Below the pieces are notes generated by a model, which saw only the letters and a list, made by a program, of their open reading frames with translations, was not told the DNA's origin and did no database searches. This document shows positions 1 to 12,700 of a stretch of DNA of 64,000 nucleotides, in pieces. A program made the position numbers and the translations under genes. How positions within the stretch are numbered: the first letter of the stretch is position 1; each line of letters starts with the position of its first letter. Source of the stretch: Ailurus styani (Eukaryota; Chordata; Mammalia; Carnivora; Ailuridae); assembly GCA_002007465.1 (NCBI GenBank), contig LNAC01000009.1, positions 1,148,532 to 1,212,531 on the forward strand. The letters run 5' to 3'.

Positions 1-2944
1 AAGTATTTTTAAGAAAGCCCTTGATGGTCCATCATCACTCTTAGCATCAAATCTAGACCCCTGTACTTCCTCCTCGGCCCTCACCCTCTACACCCGCTTC
101 CTCCCTGGCCCACTTGTGATTTTTTCAGCATGTCAAGCTCCTTGCTGCCTGATGGTCTCTGCACTTGCCTCTCAGACCCCTCCCTTCCTCCCACCAGATC
201 GGTCCCTTGTCAGATGCTATCCATCCTGCTGGCACACAGTAGATGCCTGGAGTTTCAGGAACACAATGGGGAAACAGAGAGCTCTGGGCCCTTCTCCCTC
301 TCCCCACTGCTGCTGTCTTCGCCCATTATCACCTCTCACCTGTACTGCGCTGCACCGCTCACCACCCCCCCAATCCACCCTGCACACTGCAGCCAGGGTG
401 GCTTTCCGGAGGCTGGGCTCTGACTCTTGTGGCCACTCATCTAAATGTAGATACAGCCTGTGCGTCTAACCAAGGAGCAGGACTCTCCTGTCTTCCGTCT
501 CTCCTCTGCCACTCAAGGGCTCTGCACCTGCTAGTCACAAAGAGGCCAGGGAATGTGGAGACCCCAAGCACGTCACCCCACGACCATCTCGTGGTTGGCA
601 CCGGATGCCACTTTGCTGCTGTTCAGACCTGGACACTGGCTCCAGGAAAAGTGTCCTCTAGGCTGGACCCCAGGTGGCCCGTCCTTGCCCAGAGGGAACA
701 CAGAGTCCATTTGTTAGGTTCTTGGAAAAACTGCATCAGGGAGTTTAATAAGTGACCCGCGGGGCTGTTTACCACCATTGACGGGTTCCGGACAGCCTCA
801 GCCTGGAGGTCAGGTGGCGCTAGGGGGCTGGGTGGCTGGATGGCACCATGGCCAATGATTGCCTGCCGGCAGCTGGAAAAGCAGAAGTGGAAAACACTCC
901 CTTGGAGCCGGCTCCAGCTCCAGTTTCCTGGGGAGGCCCCTCTCCCCTCTGGGTCCATCTCTGTGGATGTGGGCAGGAGTGGGTGGGGTCAGGGGCAGAG
1001 GCGGCACAAGACTGGGAATCAGAGCCTGGATTCCAAGCCAAGTCTGCCACTGGCTCGGGGCAAGACATTGAGCAATCAGTCCTTTCCACCAGCCAGGCTC
1101 AAATAGAAATTTAGAAGGTGGGGGAGGAAGGAGGCAGAACCGAGCGGACACTCCCTTGGCGGCTCTTCAGGTCTTGAACTGCCGTGGTCCCTCCTCTTCA
1201 TCGGGCTCCTGGCCCTCCTTATCCTCCCCATCCTCCTTTTCTGGGGGAGCGGAGGCAGGGGACCCTGCAGGCTAATGCCTCTGGGCTCTGAAGTCAGAAG
1301 GCTCACCTTTTCTGAGCCCCCATTCCCTCCTCTTTGCAACGGGCATACTCTTTCTTGCCTCTGGATCTCCTTGGAGAATTAAAACTCAGATCCACAAGGG
1401 ACTGGACGTTCAACAGACAGTCGATGAACATGAAGGGCCGAGGGGAGACGGGGAGGCAGCTGGCAGGAGCCGGCAGGGGTGAAAGAAGAGTCAGCACCTC
1501 CCCTCTGCATGTCTCACCTCTGCAGTGCCTCACCCTGGGACTGACTTTTTCATGGGCTCCATAAAAACATTAACAGCTCAGCAAGTGGCTGGGCTCCATT
1601 GTGACCTATGGCCCCTAGAGTTGCGCAAAGAAGGACATTTCGCCCAAGGAAGGTCTTCATAGGTGGGGGCTGGACAAACGGGAATGGGGGGGCTTGGAGG
1701 ACCCCCACCCCCTCGAATTTCTCCTCTACCCTCCCTGAAATCCCACCATTAGTGACTTCTGTGGCTTAGGTAAATCAGGGGTGGCAAAGCACAGTCCCCA
1801 CCAGTTTTTGTAAAGCCTACAAGCTAAGAATGGTGTTTGCATTTGTAAATGGTTGGGAAAAAAACCAAAGGAAGACTTTCGTGATATGTGGAAATTGTAT
1901 GACTGTCAAACGTAAGTGCCCACTAATAGTTTCACTGGAACACAGCCACGGTCATTCACTCATGTGCTGACGGTGGCTCTCTAGTGCTGTGCTGGCGAGG
2001 GGTGTGGTTTAACAGAGACTGTTCCACAAAGCCAAAAACACTCCCTATTTGTCCCTTTACAGAAAAAGCGTGCAGACCCCTGGTTTAAACAAAACCAAAA
2101 CCAAAAAACAGCTTTGGAAAGTGGAAGCGCCCAAGGAAGGTTCCGGAGGGGCTGTCAGGTGGAAGTCGGGAGGCCCAGTCTAACCGTGAACCTGTCACCT
2201 ATCCGGCCAGTGGCTGGGTCAAGTCCCCTCTCGGAGCCTCGTTTTCTCCATCTGTCAAATGGACACAGCGATTTAATCCAGCATTGCTGGAAGTCTCCGT
2301 TTACATTGTCTGATTGTCACCCACCCCTTAATGAGAAATAACTCAGATAGCTTTCCTCCTTGCCCAGATGAGAGCATGAGGAGACACAGGGGGAGGGGAC
2401 AGTGTCAACTGAGCAAGGGGAAGAAGGAGGAAGGAAGGGTTTCTCCTCTTCAAAGCCACGTGCAAAAGAGCCTCTTCCTGCCAGAGGCCGTGGCCAGGGG
2501 CAGCTGGCAACAGGGGGTCACTGAGGCAAGGGCTGCAGCCAGCCCAGGATGGGGTCGGGGGGGGGGGCGGGAAGACAAGCAGCACACTGCCCTTCTGCCG
2601 AGTCCCTGGAGACTCAGACCCCAACCCAGCACACTGGACACCTGCCAATACATACAGAGATGTTCTAAAGCTGTCCCTCCCAGCTCATTCCATCACAGCC
2701 AAAGTCCCCTCAATGGCCCAGAGGCCCCAGGATCTGACCCGACACCTTTACGTTTCTGATCACAACCCCCTCTTCCTTCCCCCAACCGACGGCACCTCCA
2801 GCCTCGCCCACCCTCTTGCAGGTTGTCCAGCAGAGAGCACCTGGGCTGCCCGACCAGAAGGGTGGTGGCCACCGCCTCCCCTCTCCCCCAGCCAAAGCCT
2901 GTCCTTACCAAAGCAAAATAACTGGACGAAGAAATCGAGTTGGT
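1..2944. other. Intergenic sequence downstream of HMCN2
   Basis: No exon with splice borders or recognisable protein was seen on either strand. Short open frames here are GC-rich chance frames with no domain. It holds a hAT-like transposon fossil (1776-2082) and, around 2170-2340, a stretch resembling an antisense MIR, ending in the kind of 'fewer digits, cagcg' text typical of old MIR copies. Confidence 0.6.
1776..2082. mobile_element. Degenerate hAT-type non-autonomous DNA transposon
   Basis: The left end begins caggggtggcaaag and the right end is the inverse, ...cagacccctg, matching the CAGGGGT-type terminal inverted repeats of hAT elements. The interior carries the familiar segments 'actggaacacagccacg' and 'ccctttacagaaaaag' of a common mammalian MER element. 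Target-site duplications are not clear, as expected for an old copy. Family name not assigned. Confidence 0.6.
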
Positions 2945-3422
2945 TAAATGAAAACATTTTTATATTATACAGACGCACGGGGTTCAGAGTGACGGTGCCA
3001 TCTGTGGGCAGAGCACAGCCGCTGGCGCCTTCCCGGGGTCTGTCCCTCCCCTCGGGCCTCCTGGTGCGCGGGGTCCCAGCCAGGTCTCCCCCGGGGCTTG
3101 GAGGAGCGGGTCACACCAGCAGGCTTCCCTCCAGCCCTGCCCGCGGGCTTCATCACCCAAGGGCAGCCTTCCACTCTGGACTGCTGAGCTCCCCCTGCAC
3201 GGGGTGGGGGGAGAGGGGAGGGGGAGCTTGGGATCTCGCGGTCCGGGGTCAAGGTTGCACGCAGGGTCCTGTTTGCCGAAGGGCTCGATGACGCACAGGG
3301 GTGGGGGATGACGTCGCTCGCCACAGCCCAGCCGGTGCCGGTGGGGGCCGGGCCCGCTCCTCCCTGTCCCCCGTCGTCCTCGGAGGTCACTGGTCCAAAA
3401 GCTGCGGCCGGCGCCACGCCCC
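2945..3422 (-). other. HMCN2: HMCN2 3' untranslated region (proposed extent)
   Basis: Follows the stop codon directly with no further exon. It is very GC-rich near the stop and becomes A/T-rich near 2945-2975, where a variant poly(A) hexamer lies. The length of about 480 nt is inferred from that hexamer alone. Confidence 0.4.
2961..2966 (-). terminator. Candidate variant polyadenylation signal AATATA
   Basis: On the minus strand the sequence reads tataatataaaa; AATATA is a known weaker variant of AATAAA. It is the first A/T-rich block after the stop codon, and a T-rich stretch (gttattttgctttgg) follows on the transcript side. No AATAAA is closer to the stop. Inference only. Confidence 0.35.
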
Positions 3423-3768
3423 TCAGTAGGGATAAGGGGACACCGCGATGAGCAGGACGAAGACGCTCTGGTGGCGGGGCGCGGCGGCGCGCACCGTCAA
3501 CCGGTAGAGGCCGGCGCGGGTGAGCGCGCGGCGGGTGTAGACGGCGCCGTGGCCGGCGCGCAGCGGGCGCAGCGCGAAGGGGCTGCGCGGGTCGGGCTCG
3601 AGCACGCTGAGCTCCGTGCGGTTGGCGGGGACGCCGGCCTCGGAGAAGGCGGCGAGGCGGGCCACGTCGTGGTGGGCGCGCACGCCCAGGGGCAGCGGCA
3701 GCAGCTTGTACAGCAGCGTGGAGGGGCCGCCCGCGCTGCAGTCCTGCGAGCAGCGGCGGAAGCACGTC
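3423..3768 (-). CDS. HMCN2: HMCN2 E45: terminal exon, fibulin-type C-terminal domain and stop
   Basis: Acceptor ccgcccgcag|GACG; one base completes a Gly codon from E44, then about 114 residues to TGA. It starts [10 protein letters not shown], has an N-glycosylation sequon NRT, the strand-rich segment [16 protein letters not shown] and the hydrophobic end [13 protein letters not shown]. This layout matches the fibulin-type C-terminal module that ends hemicentins. The exon is extremely GC- and CpG-rich. Confidence 0.93.
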
Positions 3769-6700
3769 CTGCGGGCGGGACACACACGGATCCGCTCCGG
3801 AGGCTGGCGGTGTGAACCGGCCCTCGGCCCCCAGCCCCGCAGTCCTGGCACCCGCTGCCCGTCCCCTCGCCCCCGGTGCCCTCTCCACAAGCACCACTGT
3901 TAGCCCACTTTGGAGATCAGCAAACTGAGGCCCCGAGAAGCGGGAGACGTGCCCCTTCCCGTGGGAGCGGGTCCCATAATCCCATCGGACTTTTCCGGCC
4001 CGTGCCCCGGGGCAGTCCGGCGCACAGTACGATGTAGAGCTAGCCCTCCAGGCCCGCAGGGAACCCCAGAGCTGAGTCACCTGCTCTGGATTTGCAGCGG
4101 GGAGGAGGACTCAAAGGCACGTGCTTAGCCTTCAAGGGCATCCGCGCCCCTCCCCCCAGCCTAGGCCTCCCAATTGGTAGAGTCTAGGGCAAGTCACCTT
4201 CCCTAACTGCTGCTGCTACAGCTTGTGTCCGCCAGGGTCCCCCTGTGTGGGACTCTTTACCAGTATCCGCAGCCACAATGAGGGATGTGAAGATGTGCTC
4301 TGTGTTTGTGTGCCAGTGTGTGTTGGAGTCCTGGGGTGACGGGGTGTGGGTGGAGGAGTAGGAGGGTGGGGGGTGGTTCTGGGTAGTGTTCATGTGTCTG
4401 TGTGTGTGTGTCCCAGTGTCTAGTATTTTCTGTGTGTAGTCACGTGCATCCCGTGTAGGTCTCCAAGCCTCTCCGGCCTCTGACCTCTCCCTGCCCCCAG
4501 GGCCTTACGCTCTGGCCGCAGCACCATTGCACGAAACGCGGGTGCCCAGATGAGCTTGCACCTCGAGTGGATTCTTCACGAGGCCACCCTGCCCTGTGGG
4601 CACAGATGCCCTGCTTGGGAATTCTGGCAGGACTGACCCCACGGGCCCTAGCAGGGCCCCTGCCTGAGACATGGCCTTTCTGGAGGAAGGGTCCAGCCGT
4701 CCAGGAGCCAGAACATAAGCGCCCAGCTCCTGGCGGGCCATGTGCCCCGATTTGCCCCCAGCCAGCTCAGCCCTTACCCTGGGCTGGAGCCTTGCCGGTA
4801 GGTGGCCGGACACGGCGTGTCCACGCACTGGTAGCTGCCACGGGTGTTGAAGCACATCTGGCTGGGCCCACACTCGATGCCATCCTCCTCACACTCGTTG
4901 ATGTCTGGGCGGGGGAGGTTGGCAAAGACATGGGGAGTGAAGAGGTGTTACGAAGTGGAAGGGCCCGGGGACAGGAACCACAGAAGGTGTGGGAGCGGGG
5001 GCGAGGCGGGAGAGAAATGCCTTCAGAGGACCAGCGAGGCGGGCAGCCCCTCTCCCCTCCGACCCAGCCACCTTGATCTAGGACAGCCCAGGGGGCAGGC
5101 CCTAGCACCTTCCCAGTCTCCCCAGGTGGGCACCCTGGGGACCTCGTGAGCCTGGAGCTGGGCTGCAGGGTCTGGAAGAGATGGGGGCTGCCCTCGCCCC
5201 AGAGTGCCGACTGCCCATGACCTTCGTCTGCCCCAGTGGAAGCCCCACCGGTCTCAGAGGACAGTCACAGATCCCCACGGCAGAGAGTGAGGGATGGAGA
5301 CAGGCGAGGCAGGCCGATTCCCACCTTCCGGGGGTGGGATGGCGGGGGCTAGCCTCGGAGCACATCCAGAAGAGCGCCCTGGCTGGGGAGTTAGGGGGCC
5401 AGCAGCTGTGCCTCACTGCAGTGCTGTCTCTGTGCCTGCCCTCCTAGGTCTCATCCGGCCATTGCGGGGACAACTGTGTTAGCCCCATTTCGCCAGGAGG
5501 CCGAGGCTCAGAGAGGTGAAGTGAGTTGCCCGGGGACACACAGCAGCGCTGCGATCCACCTCCAGTGCTGCTTTCAGAGGCTGCATGGGCAGGCTGTGGG
5601 CCCCTGGGGTGCTCTGAGCTCCTCTCCCTGCCCCCCCTCACGTGGGATGCTTGAGAAGTGACGGGAGAGAGCCGCCCCTTCCCAGGAAGCCCTGTCCTGG
5701 CCCCCCCGGAACTGGCAGGGCCGCCGCTCACCCTGGCAGTTTTTCCCGCTGGGGAGGAGGCGGTAGCCAGCGGGGCAGAGGCACTGGTAGCTGCCCTCGG
5801 TGTTTCGACAGGCGTGCTGGCACAGGCTCCTCACCCTGCACTCGTCCAGGTCTGGCCCAGGCCCAGGGGTGGGGGAGGGGGCAGAGACACACACTGAGTC
5901 ACGGGAGGCTGCAGCTCTCGCCCTGCCCGCCCCATGTTCCCCCAGGCGTTGGGGGGGGTGGAGACTCTGCCCTCCACACCACCCTCCCCTTTGCCTCCGC
6001 AGCCCAGCAGCCCAATGCCAGCCTCCACCAGGCCTGGGGACCGTCCCCGCTCCCCCACCCCCACCGGTCCCTGTTCACCGGCTTGTGTGGACCTGCAACT
6101 GTCTCCTTCCCGCCTGCAAACCTCCCTCCCAGACTGCTTCACCTCTGCGCACCAAAAGGAGCCGTTTCTCAAAAGTGGGCCAAGTGTCCAGAAGTCGAAT
6201 GGTTGGGAGAATCCTCTGCCCCCTCCTGGAAGCCCGCTGCCCATCCCTTGGGCCGGGGCTTCGAGGTGGCTCGGAGCCAGGACGGAACTGGGACGGAGCT
6301 CTCCACCCGCCCAGCCCACCCCAGTTGCCATGATCCCTGGGGTTCTGAACACGGGGTGCGGTGCCCACAAACCCAGCCCCGGAGCACGTCTCGGACGCGG
6401 CGGGTGTGTCCCCCCTGGGATGCCGGGGGCCTGGCCCTACCTGTGCAGACGCCGTTCTGCCGGATGAAGCCAGCGGGGCACCAGGCCCGGCCCAGACTGC
6501 TGGGGGCCCCGGAGCCCGGCCGCAGCGAGAGCCAGGTGTGGGAGGAGCCCCCGGGGAGGGGGGCACGGGGCCGCAGCCAAGGCACTAAGGGGCCCCGGTG
6601 GCTGAGCGTGGTCACGTTTTGTTCGCTCTGCTCTAGCGGGATGCAGGTCTTGCCATCACGGAGGAGGGTCTGGCCCGGGGGGCACAGGCAACGGTAGCCG

Positions 6701-9700
6701 CCCTGGAGGTTTTGGCACTGGAAGGCGCAGGTCTTGGGCAGCTGCAGGCACTCGTTGACATCTGGAAAGGAGCAGGGCCAGGCAGGGGGCCAAGAGCAGC
6801 TCAGAGGGCTCGCCACGGCCACTCCGCCTGACTGTGGCCACCTCTCCTGGGCTCCAGCCCTCCCCGGAATCCGGCGGCCTCCCCCGACGGCACACAGGCC
6901 CACCCGCAAGCCTCCTTCTCCTGAGTCGCCTCCGGCCTCTGCTGGTCAAGGAGGCCCCAACCTCCCCCAGCTCGGGGCCTCCTCCCGGGCTCCGCGGTAC
7001 TTCAGCCTCCTGGGGAGGCCCCTTCTCCCTGCTCAGCCTCTCGGAGACGCCCCCACTTCTGCCCACCCTCCCCCTCCTCCTGGGCTCCCAGGGGAGGGGA
7101 CCTTGCCGGGTAGGGGGTGAGGTTCAGAGCCACACGGCAGCGTAGCACGCATCCGGGCACACGGGGGATGCGCTGTCAGTGTCGGCTGCTGTTTCGGTCC
7201 CAGAACTCAACACCCTTGTCAGAGACGCTCCTGCCGGCGCGCCAGGGGGTTCTGACCCGGGCTCCAGTGAGGGGCTGAGTGTCCCCGTACCTAGGCAGGG
7301 CAGCCCGGGGCCCTGGGTCCGGTACCCCCGGGGACAGCTGCAGCGGTGCCCGCCTGGGGTGTTCTCACAGATCTGGTTGAACTGACACTCATCTGACTGT
7401 TCCAGACACTCGTCCACATCTGGGGAGGCAGGGGTGTGGACAGAGGTGGGGCTGAGCCCCTCCCCCTGCCCCCAGCAGACACAGCACGCCTCTCCACCTC
7501 TGGGCCTCATCCCTGTCCCCTCCTCCTACTTCAGTGCCACCAGGTGCCATGCCAGCGTTGGCAACCCCCTGTCCCAATCAGGCCAGCTTTGGAGAGTAAG
7601 AAGGTTCTGGGTCCAAATAGAAAACAGGGGCTTAAAAGCAGGGCTTTGGAGGCAGAGTCCCAGGTTTGGGCCGAGCTCTGCCATATCTCTGGGTCCTTGA
7701 GCAAGTGCCTCTCCCTCTCCCAGCCTTGGTTTTCTTATCTGTGAAGAGGGGTCAGGATGGGACCTCTTCAGGAAAAACCTGGATCACGCGCGAAAAGGCG
7801 GTAGGAGCCTGGTTCAGGGAAAGAGCTCGCGAGAAAGAAGGAAGTGTGGGCGGGAGGGAAGCAGGAGGCAGAGGAGACCTGGGGTCACCTCCTCGTCTGA
7901 GCTCCAGCCCCTCCCCCACTCTGTCCCTGCACTAGGTGGTCCTGTCCTCGGAGGAGCTGGAGGACATGAGATCAAGAAGCTCTAGAATGCGGGAGCTGGA
8001 GGGCCACCCATCCAGGGCAGCTCCTGCGTTTCATCTCAAAGGCTAACTGCAGCTGGTTCCTAGTGGCTGCTGGAGAAGCCGTGTTGAGAAGGATTCAGAG
8101 GCCGTCTTTGGGCCAGGCCGTGATCCAGGACCTCGGAGACCTCGGGGAAGGGGCAGCAGACACAGCATGCTTGCCATCCCTGACCTGGTCAGCTCCAGCT
8201 TTCTCCCTGGCCTCACTGCTCCTTCTGGCAAGAGAGTTCTGCTTTCCCCAGAGGCCCAGGGGCACACAGCACGTCCTCTGGGACCGCTGGAGTCTGGACA
8301 GCCCCACGCCCTGCCCCATCACCTTCACAGCTGGCCCCGTGAGGGGCGACCCGGAAGCCAGGCCTGCAGTCAGGGAGGCAGTGGTAGGACCCAAAGAGGT
8401 TTATGCAGCGCTGTCCCTCCTGGCAGAGGTGCGCATCCCAGGCACATTCATCCACATCTGGGGGGCAAGTGGGGGCAGGGGGCTGTGTGAACACCTTCCC
8501 CCAGGTGCACTCTGGCCAATCAAATGACGCAGGCTTCTTCCCTGGGCCCAGGAGCCCCTGGCAAGAAGGCCCCACTCCTGCGGCTAGCACTTTCCATCAC
8601 CTTGCCCCTCACCCAGAAACACAGAGCCCACCCCAAGGGACCCACAGGCCTGGGTCTGGGGCCCCTGATACGGGGTTGCGGACAATGCCCCGTGGGCACC
8701 CGGGTCAAAGCGCAGTGGAGACGTGGCAGGGCCGGGCCTCGCTGGTGGGAGCGGAGGCGCGCCACTGGGGAGGGTCAGCATCTGGACACTGTCCTGGGGT
8801 CAGACTTGCTGTCCAGAAACTTTGTGATGGGGCCAAACAGAGCAAGTGGGGCAGACGGCTGTCCGCTCACTTCTAACCCCAGTCAGCAGGGGGTGACCGT
8901 GGGGAAAGGCCCCGAGGCCGTGTCCGGGCTCAGCAAGCGCCCATGCCACAAGCACGGGGTGGCCCCGTGTATGACTCTGGGGCTCCCTAGCACCCCAGCC
9001 CTTGAGCCTCTCCCATCTGTAGCTCGCACAGCAGGAAGTTCCCAGGGGAAACAGGGTGTTGCTACCCCCAGCCTCGCAGCCAGTACTAGGAACAGGCCAT
9101 GTCCTGAGGAGCGTGCCCCTGGCTGGGGTCTTGGCTCTGGAACATTCTGCACAGGCCCAGGCCAACTCCAAGGAGAGCTTCTGCACCGGGGCCTACTCAC
9201 CTCTGCAGTTCCTGTCATCCCTGGCCAGGGCAAAGCCCGCCGGACAGGAGCAGGAGAAGCGACCAGGTGCATTGTGGCAGGAGTGGGAACAGGGGTTGGG
9301 CCCGCGCGAACATTCATCCCTGTCTGGGGGGGAGGGAGGGTGGCAGAGCTCTGGTGGTCGGCACTCCCAGGACACCTGGTCGATCTCAGGCTGAGCGGCC
9401 TCGTCCGTGCCAGGGGAGGGGAAGGCACTCACCCACACAGAACTCTCCCCGGGCGTCCAGCTCAAAGCCTTCTGGGCAGCCGACTTCATTCTCTTCTGCA
9501 AGGCAGAGGGACAGCTTGTAAGGACGCCAGGGCACTGTGCAGGGTGCTCCGGGACAGACAGCAGCCCCGGCTGTAGCTCCCTCCTGCCCGCCTGGCCAGG
9601 CCGATGCCCCCTCAGCCCTGAGCCAGGCCGACGCCCAGCCTGTCTGAGAGCCCATTCCCAGCCCAGGCCTGCTGGAGGCACTGGTCATGCCATGGCGGGG

Positions 9701-12700
9701 GAGGCGGGGGAGGCTCACAGCAGGCTGGCCAGACTGTAAGCCGGCAGACACAAGAGAGATCATTAGGAAAAGAGATCACAGGAAAGCACAGAACAGGCTG
9801 TCTGTGCGTGCAAACACACACTCCTGAGGATCCAGACCTGGTCGTGGCCCCTGGGTGTGGGTGGGGGAGGGGAGGCACAGAATGGGCACATGATAGCATC
9901 TGATGGCTTGCTATAGCACATGATGGCATGCTTGCTAGAGCAATCACTGGGTGCCAGGGGAGGGTTTCAGAGAAAACACTGCTATTCCTGATACCCTACA
10001 AGGCAGGGGACACAGTGCCCATTTTACAGGTGGGAACACCGAGGGCCAGGGCATTGCTGCCAAGGTCCTGCAGCTGGGAAATGGTGTGGCTGGGTTTGAG
10101 CCAGGGTCTGCCTGACCCCAAAGCTAACCCTTACCATGGTCCCATGTTCAATGCTACGAACAAGTGTGGACCTCAAGTACTGGTACCAGGTGTAGCTTTA
10201 GCATTCCCTGGTTGAGTATAAACAGCATATGCATGCGGGCAGCCCAGGCCTCCAGCAGAGGCTCCCGGCTTCCTGGGGTGGGGCGGCCTCTGCTGCAGGG
10301 GCCCTTGAGCCGACTGTGGCATACGGCTGGAGTCCGGAACAGCAGCCCGGTGGGGGGCGGGCTTGGACCTTCACCACGGCGCCCAGGAAAAGACTCTGGA
10401 GGGTTTGAACAGCAGTAGCCTAAAGAGCTGTGTCCCTGTTGGGCGTGTGGATGGTTGGACGGGAGCAAGGACACGCAGGAGGTGAGCGGACAAGGAGGTG
10501 ACCTGTCCCAGTCCGGAGCTTCCGGCCCACGGCCCGTGGGTGCAGGAGGCGGGGCGTCCCCTTGGCTGCCAGCCAGGGGCATCTGGGGCCCCCGGTGGGT
10601 GTTTCGCGGGGGCAGTGGGGAGTGGAGGCAAAGCCTGGGGGCCTCACCAGCTTGCAGGGCTGTGGTGAGCTGGAAGTGCAGGGCCTCGGCCTTGGGGTCG
10701 AAGGCCGAGCTGATAGCCGAGGCCCGCAGGTGCTGCACCAGCTGGGGCTGGAGGCCCTGGGCCGCGTTGTACTGGACGCTGTGGTTGCATCGCAGGAACG
10801 CGGGAAGGCCGTCCTGCAGGAAGTGCTGCGTGGAGCCCACAAAGAGCCGGCCTGGCCCCATCTGCACATAGCTCTCCTCGAAGTCCTGGGCCAGGAGGGG
10901 GAGGGGAAGGAGAAAGGAGGAGGGAGGGGAGGAGGGGGACAAAGGAGACAGATGATGCCCCAGACTTCAGCTTCCAAGGGGCAGGACCCTCAGCCCCCTT
11001 CAAGGGGCCAGGAGGTGGACGGCTGGTGGGCCTTTCTCTTCCCCCTCCAGCCAGCTGGGCCCCCTTGAGCCGATGACTTCCCTCTGGCATGCTCACCTAT
11101 GAAACGGGGAAGACACCTGAGAGACTGGGGCCAGAGCATCCTCCCGCGGGGCTAAGTCCAGGCCGGGCCACGCCCCCGCCCCTGCCGGGCCATCACATCC
11201 CCGTTCCCTCCGCCCTTCTCCCCTGCACACCCCATCGGGGCTGCCCGCACCTGTACTTGAAGTTCCGCTTCAGCCAGGCTCTCGGGCACGATGCCGCTGA
11301 CCGCCACGTCGAGGAGCAGGAGGCCATCGGCATCCAGGCCCCGGGCCTCCTGGGTCATCGTGAGCAGCTCCCCTGCAACCCATCCCCACCCAGCCTCGCG
11401 TCACCGTGGGTGGGGAGAGGCCCTGGGCTCAGGCCTCAGCGCCCCCCGGCCTACCTGGAGGAGAACCCCCCCAACTCACCCGTGGCAAACGTCACATGCG
11501 ACTTCTGTAGGAAGCTGCCGCCAGTTAGAGAGTGGCCGTTCAGGGCATCGCCGGTCTCTCCGGCCAGGGCCCAGTAGATGGGGGCGATGGTGACCACGAG
11601 CACCCGCATCAGAGGACCTGCACGGGGTGGGTTGGAGGCTGGGTCAGGGCCGGATCCTGAGGGCCGCCACTCTCTTGCTCAAGAGCCCTCTGTAGCTCCC
11701 TGTTGCTCCGGGAGGCCTCAGCTCTTTCCCTCCCTGCCCAGGCCCAGCCCTGTGATCAGCGTATTATTGGATCGGAACCTGGGAAGGGTTGAAGGCCAAT
11801 ATCTAGTTTGTGGAGAGGTGGTGAAAATGAACAGAACACAAAGTAGGGCAGGTAACTTGTTGATACTCAACTCAGTTCAACAAATCATAAGGGTCACTGG
11901 GTCACCGCCGAGTCTGGGACATAGGAGCTGGACCGAGCTGAAAATCAACCAAGTCTCCTAACTTAGAGACATCTTCCAGAAGGGCGTGGGAGAGGAAGGC
12001 CACTGACTTTGAAAGCAGGACCAAAAAATTGCTCTGGATGTGGATTCCCAGACCTTCACGTGACGCCTAGCCCTCCTCACAGGACAGGGGTGCCTGGTCA
12101 GGGATGGTGGAGCTTCTCGGCGAAACTGCCGGCTCGGAAGAGAGGTGTGGGGGACCCAGGCTCGTGGCCAGCAGAGCCTGTTTCCAGCACATGGAGGCTG
12201 GCCCACCCGGCTTGAGCCAGCCGCTTCTCCATGGCTCCTGCTTACACAGCTGGAAGCAGCAGCCGCATCTGGGCAGCCTCTCACTTCACTCCCTCCCTGC
12301 TGACAGCCAGCCTGGAGGGACCCCCAGCCAGAGCTCCCTGACCCCACGCTGTTCACACAGGCCTGCGGTCAAGGGCAGCTCTGGCGGAGCCGCTTTGGAC
12401 AAAGACCCGGTCAGCACTGCCCTCTCCCTGCTCTGGACCCTCAGGGAGTGAAGGGCGAGACAGCAGGATCTGGAACATGAGTCTAGAACATTCCATCTGC
12501 TAGGGCACACTAGTGTGAACCTGTTTGAAAGTGGACATTCTCTGGTGCTCTGGGCCTTGGAGCTAATTTTGTTGCCCTCATTTCTCCCTTTCTGCCCCCT
12601 CCAGGCCATACCCTTTAATCCTTCTATTTCTCTAGGCTCTTCACATTGTTGGTGGGGGGACCTCACTTGGCCATCAGTGATCTCAAAAATCATTATCTGA

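Noticed and set aside
1..3400. A neighbouring gene downstream of HMCN2
   Set aside because: No exon with splice borders, domain or promoter signature was seen; only repeats and GC-rich intergenic sequence.
2965..4080. 371-codon minus-strand frame over the 3' end
   Set aside because: It is in the wrong frame relative to E45, crosses its splice acceptor, and is arginine/proline-rich as expected for a CpG-dense region.
8524..9576. 350-codon plus-strand frame
   Set aside because: Antisense to E38 and E39 plus intron; no homology recognisable.
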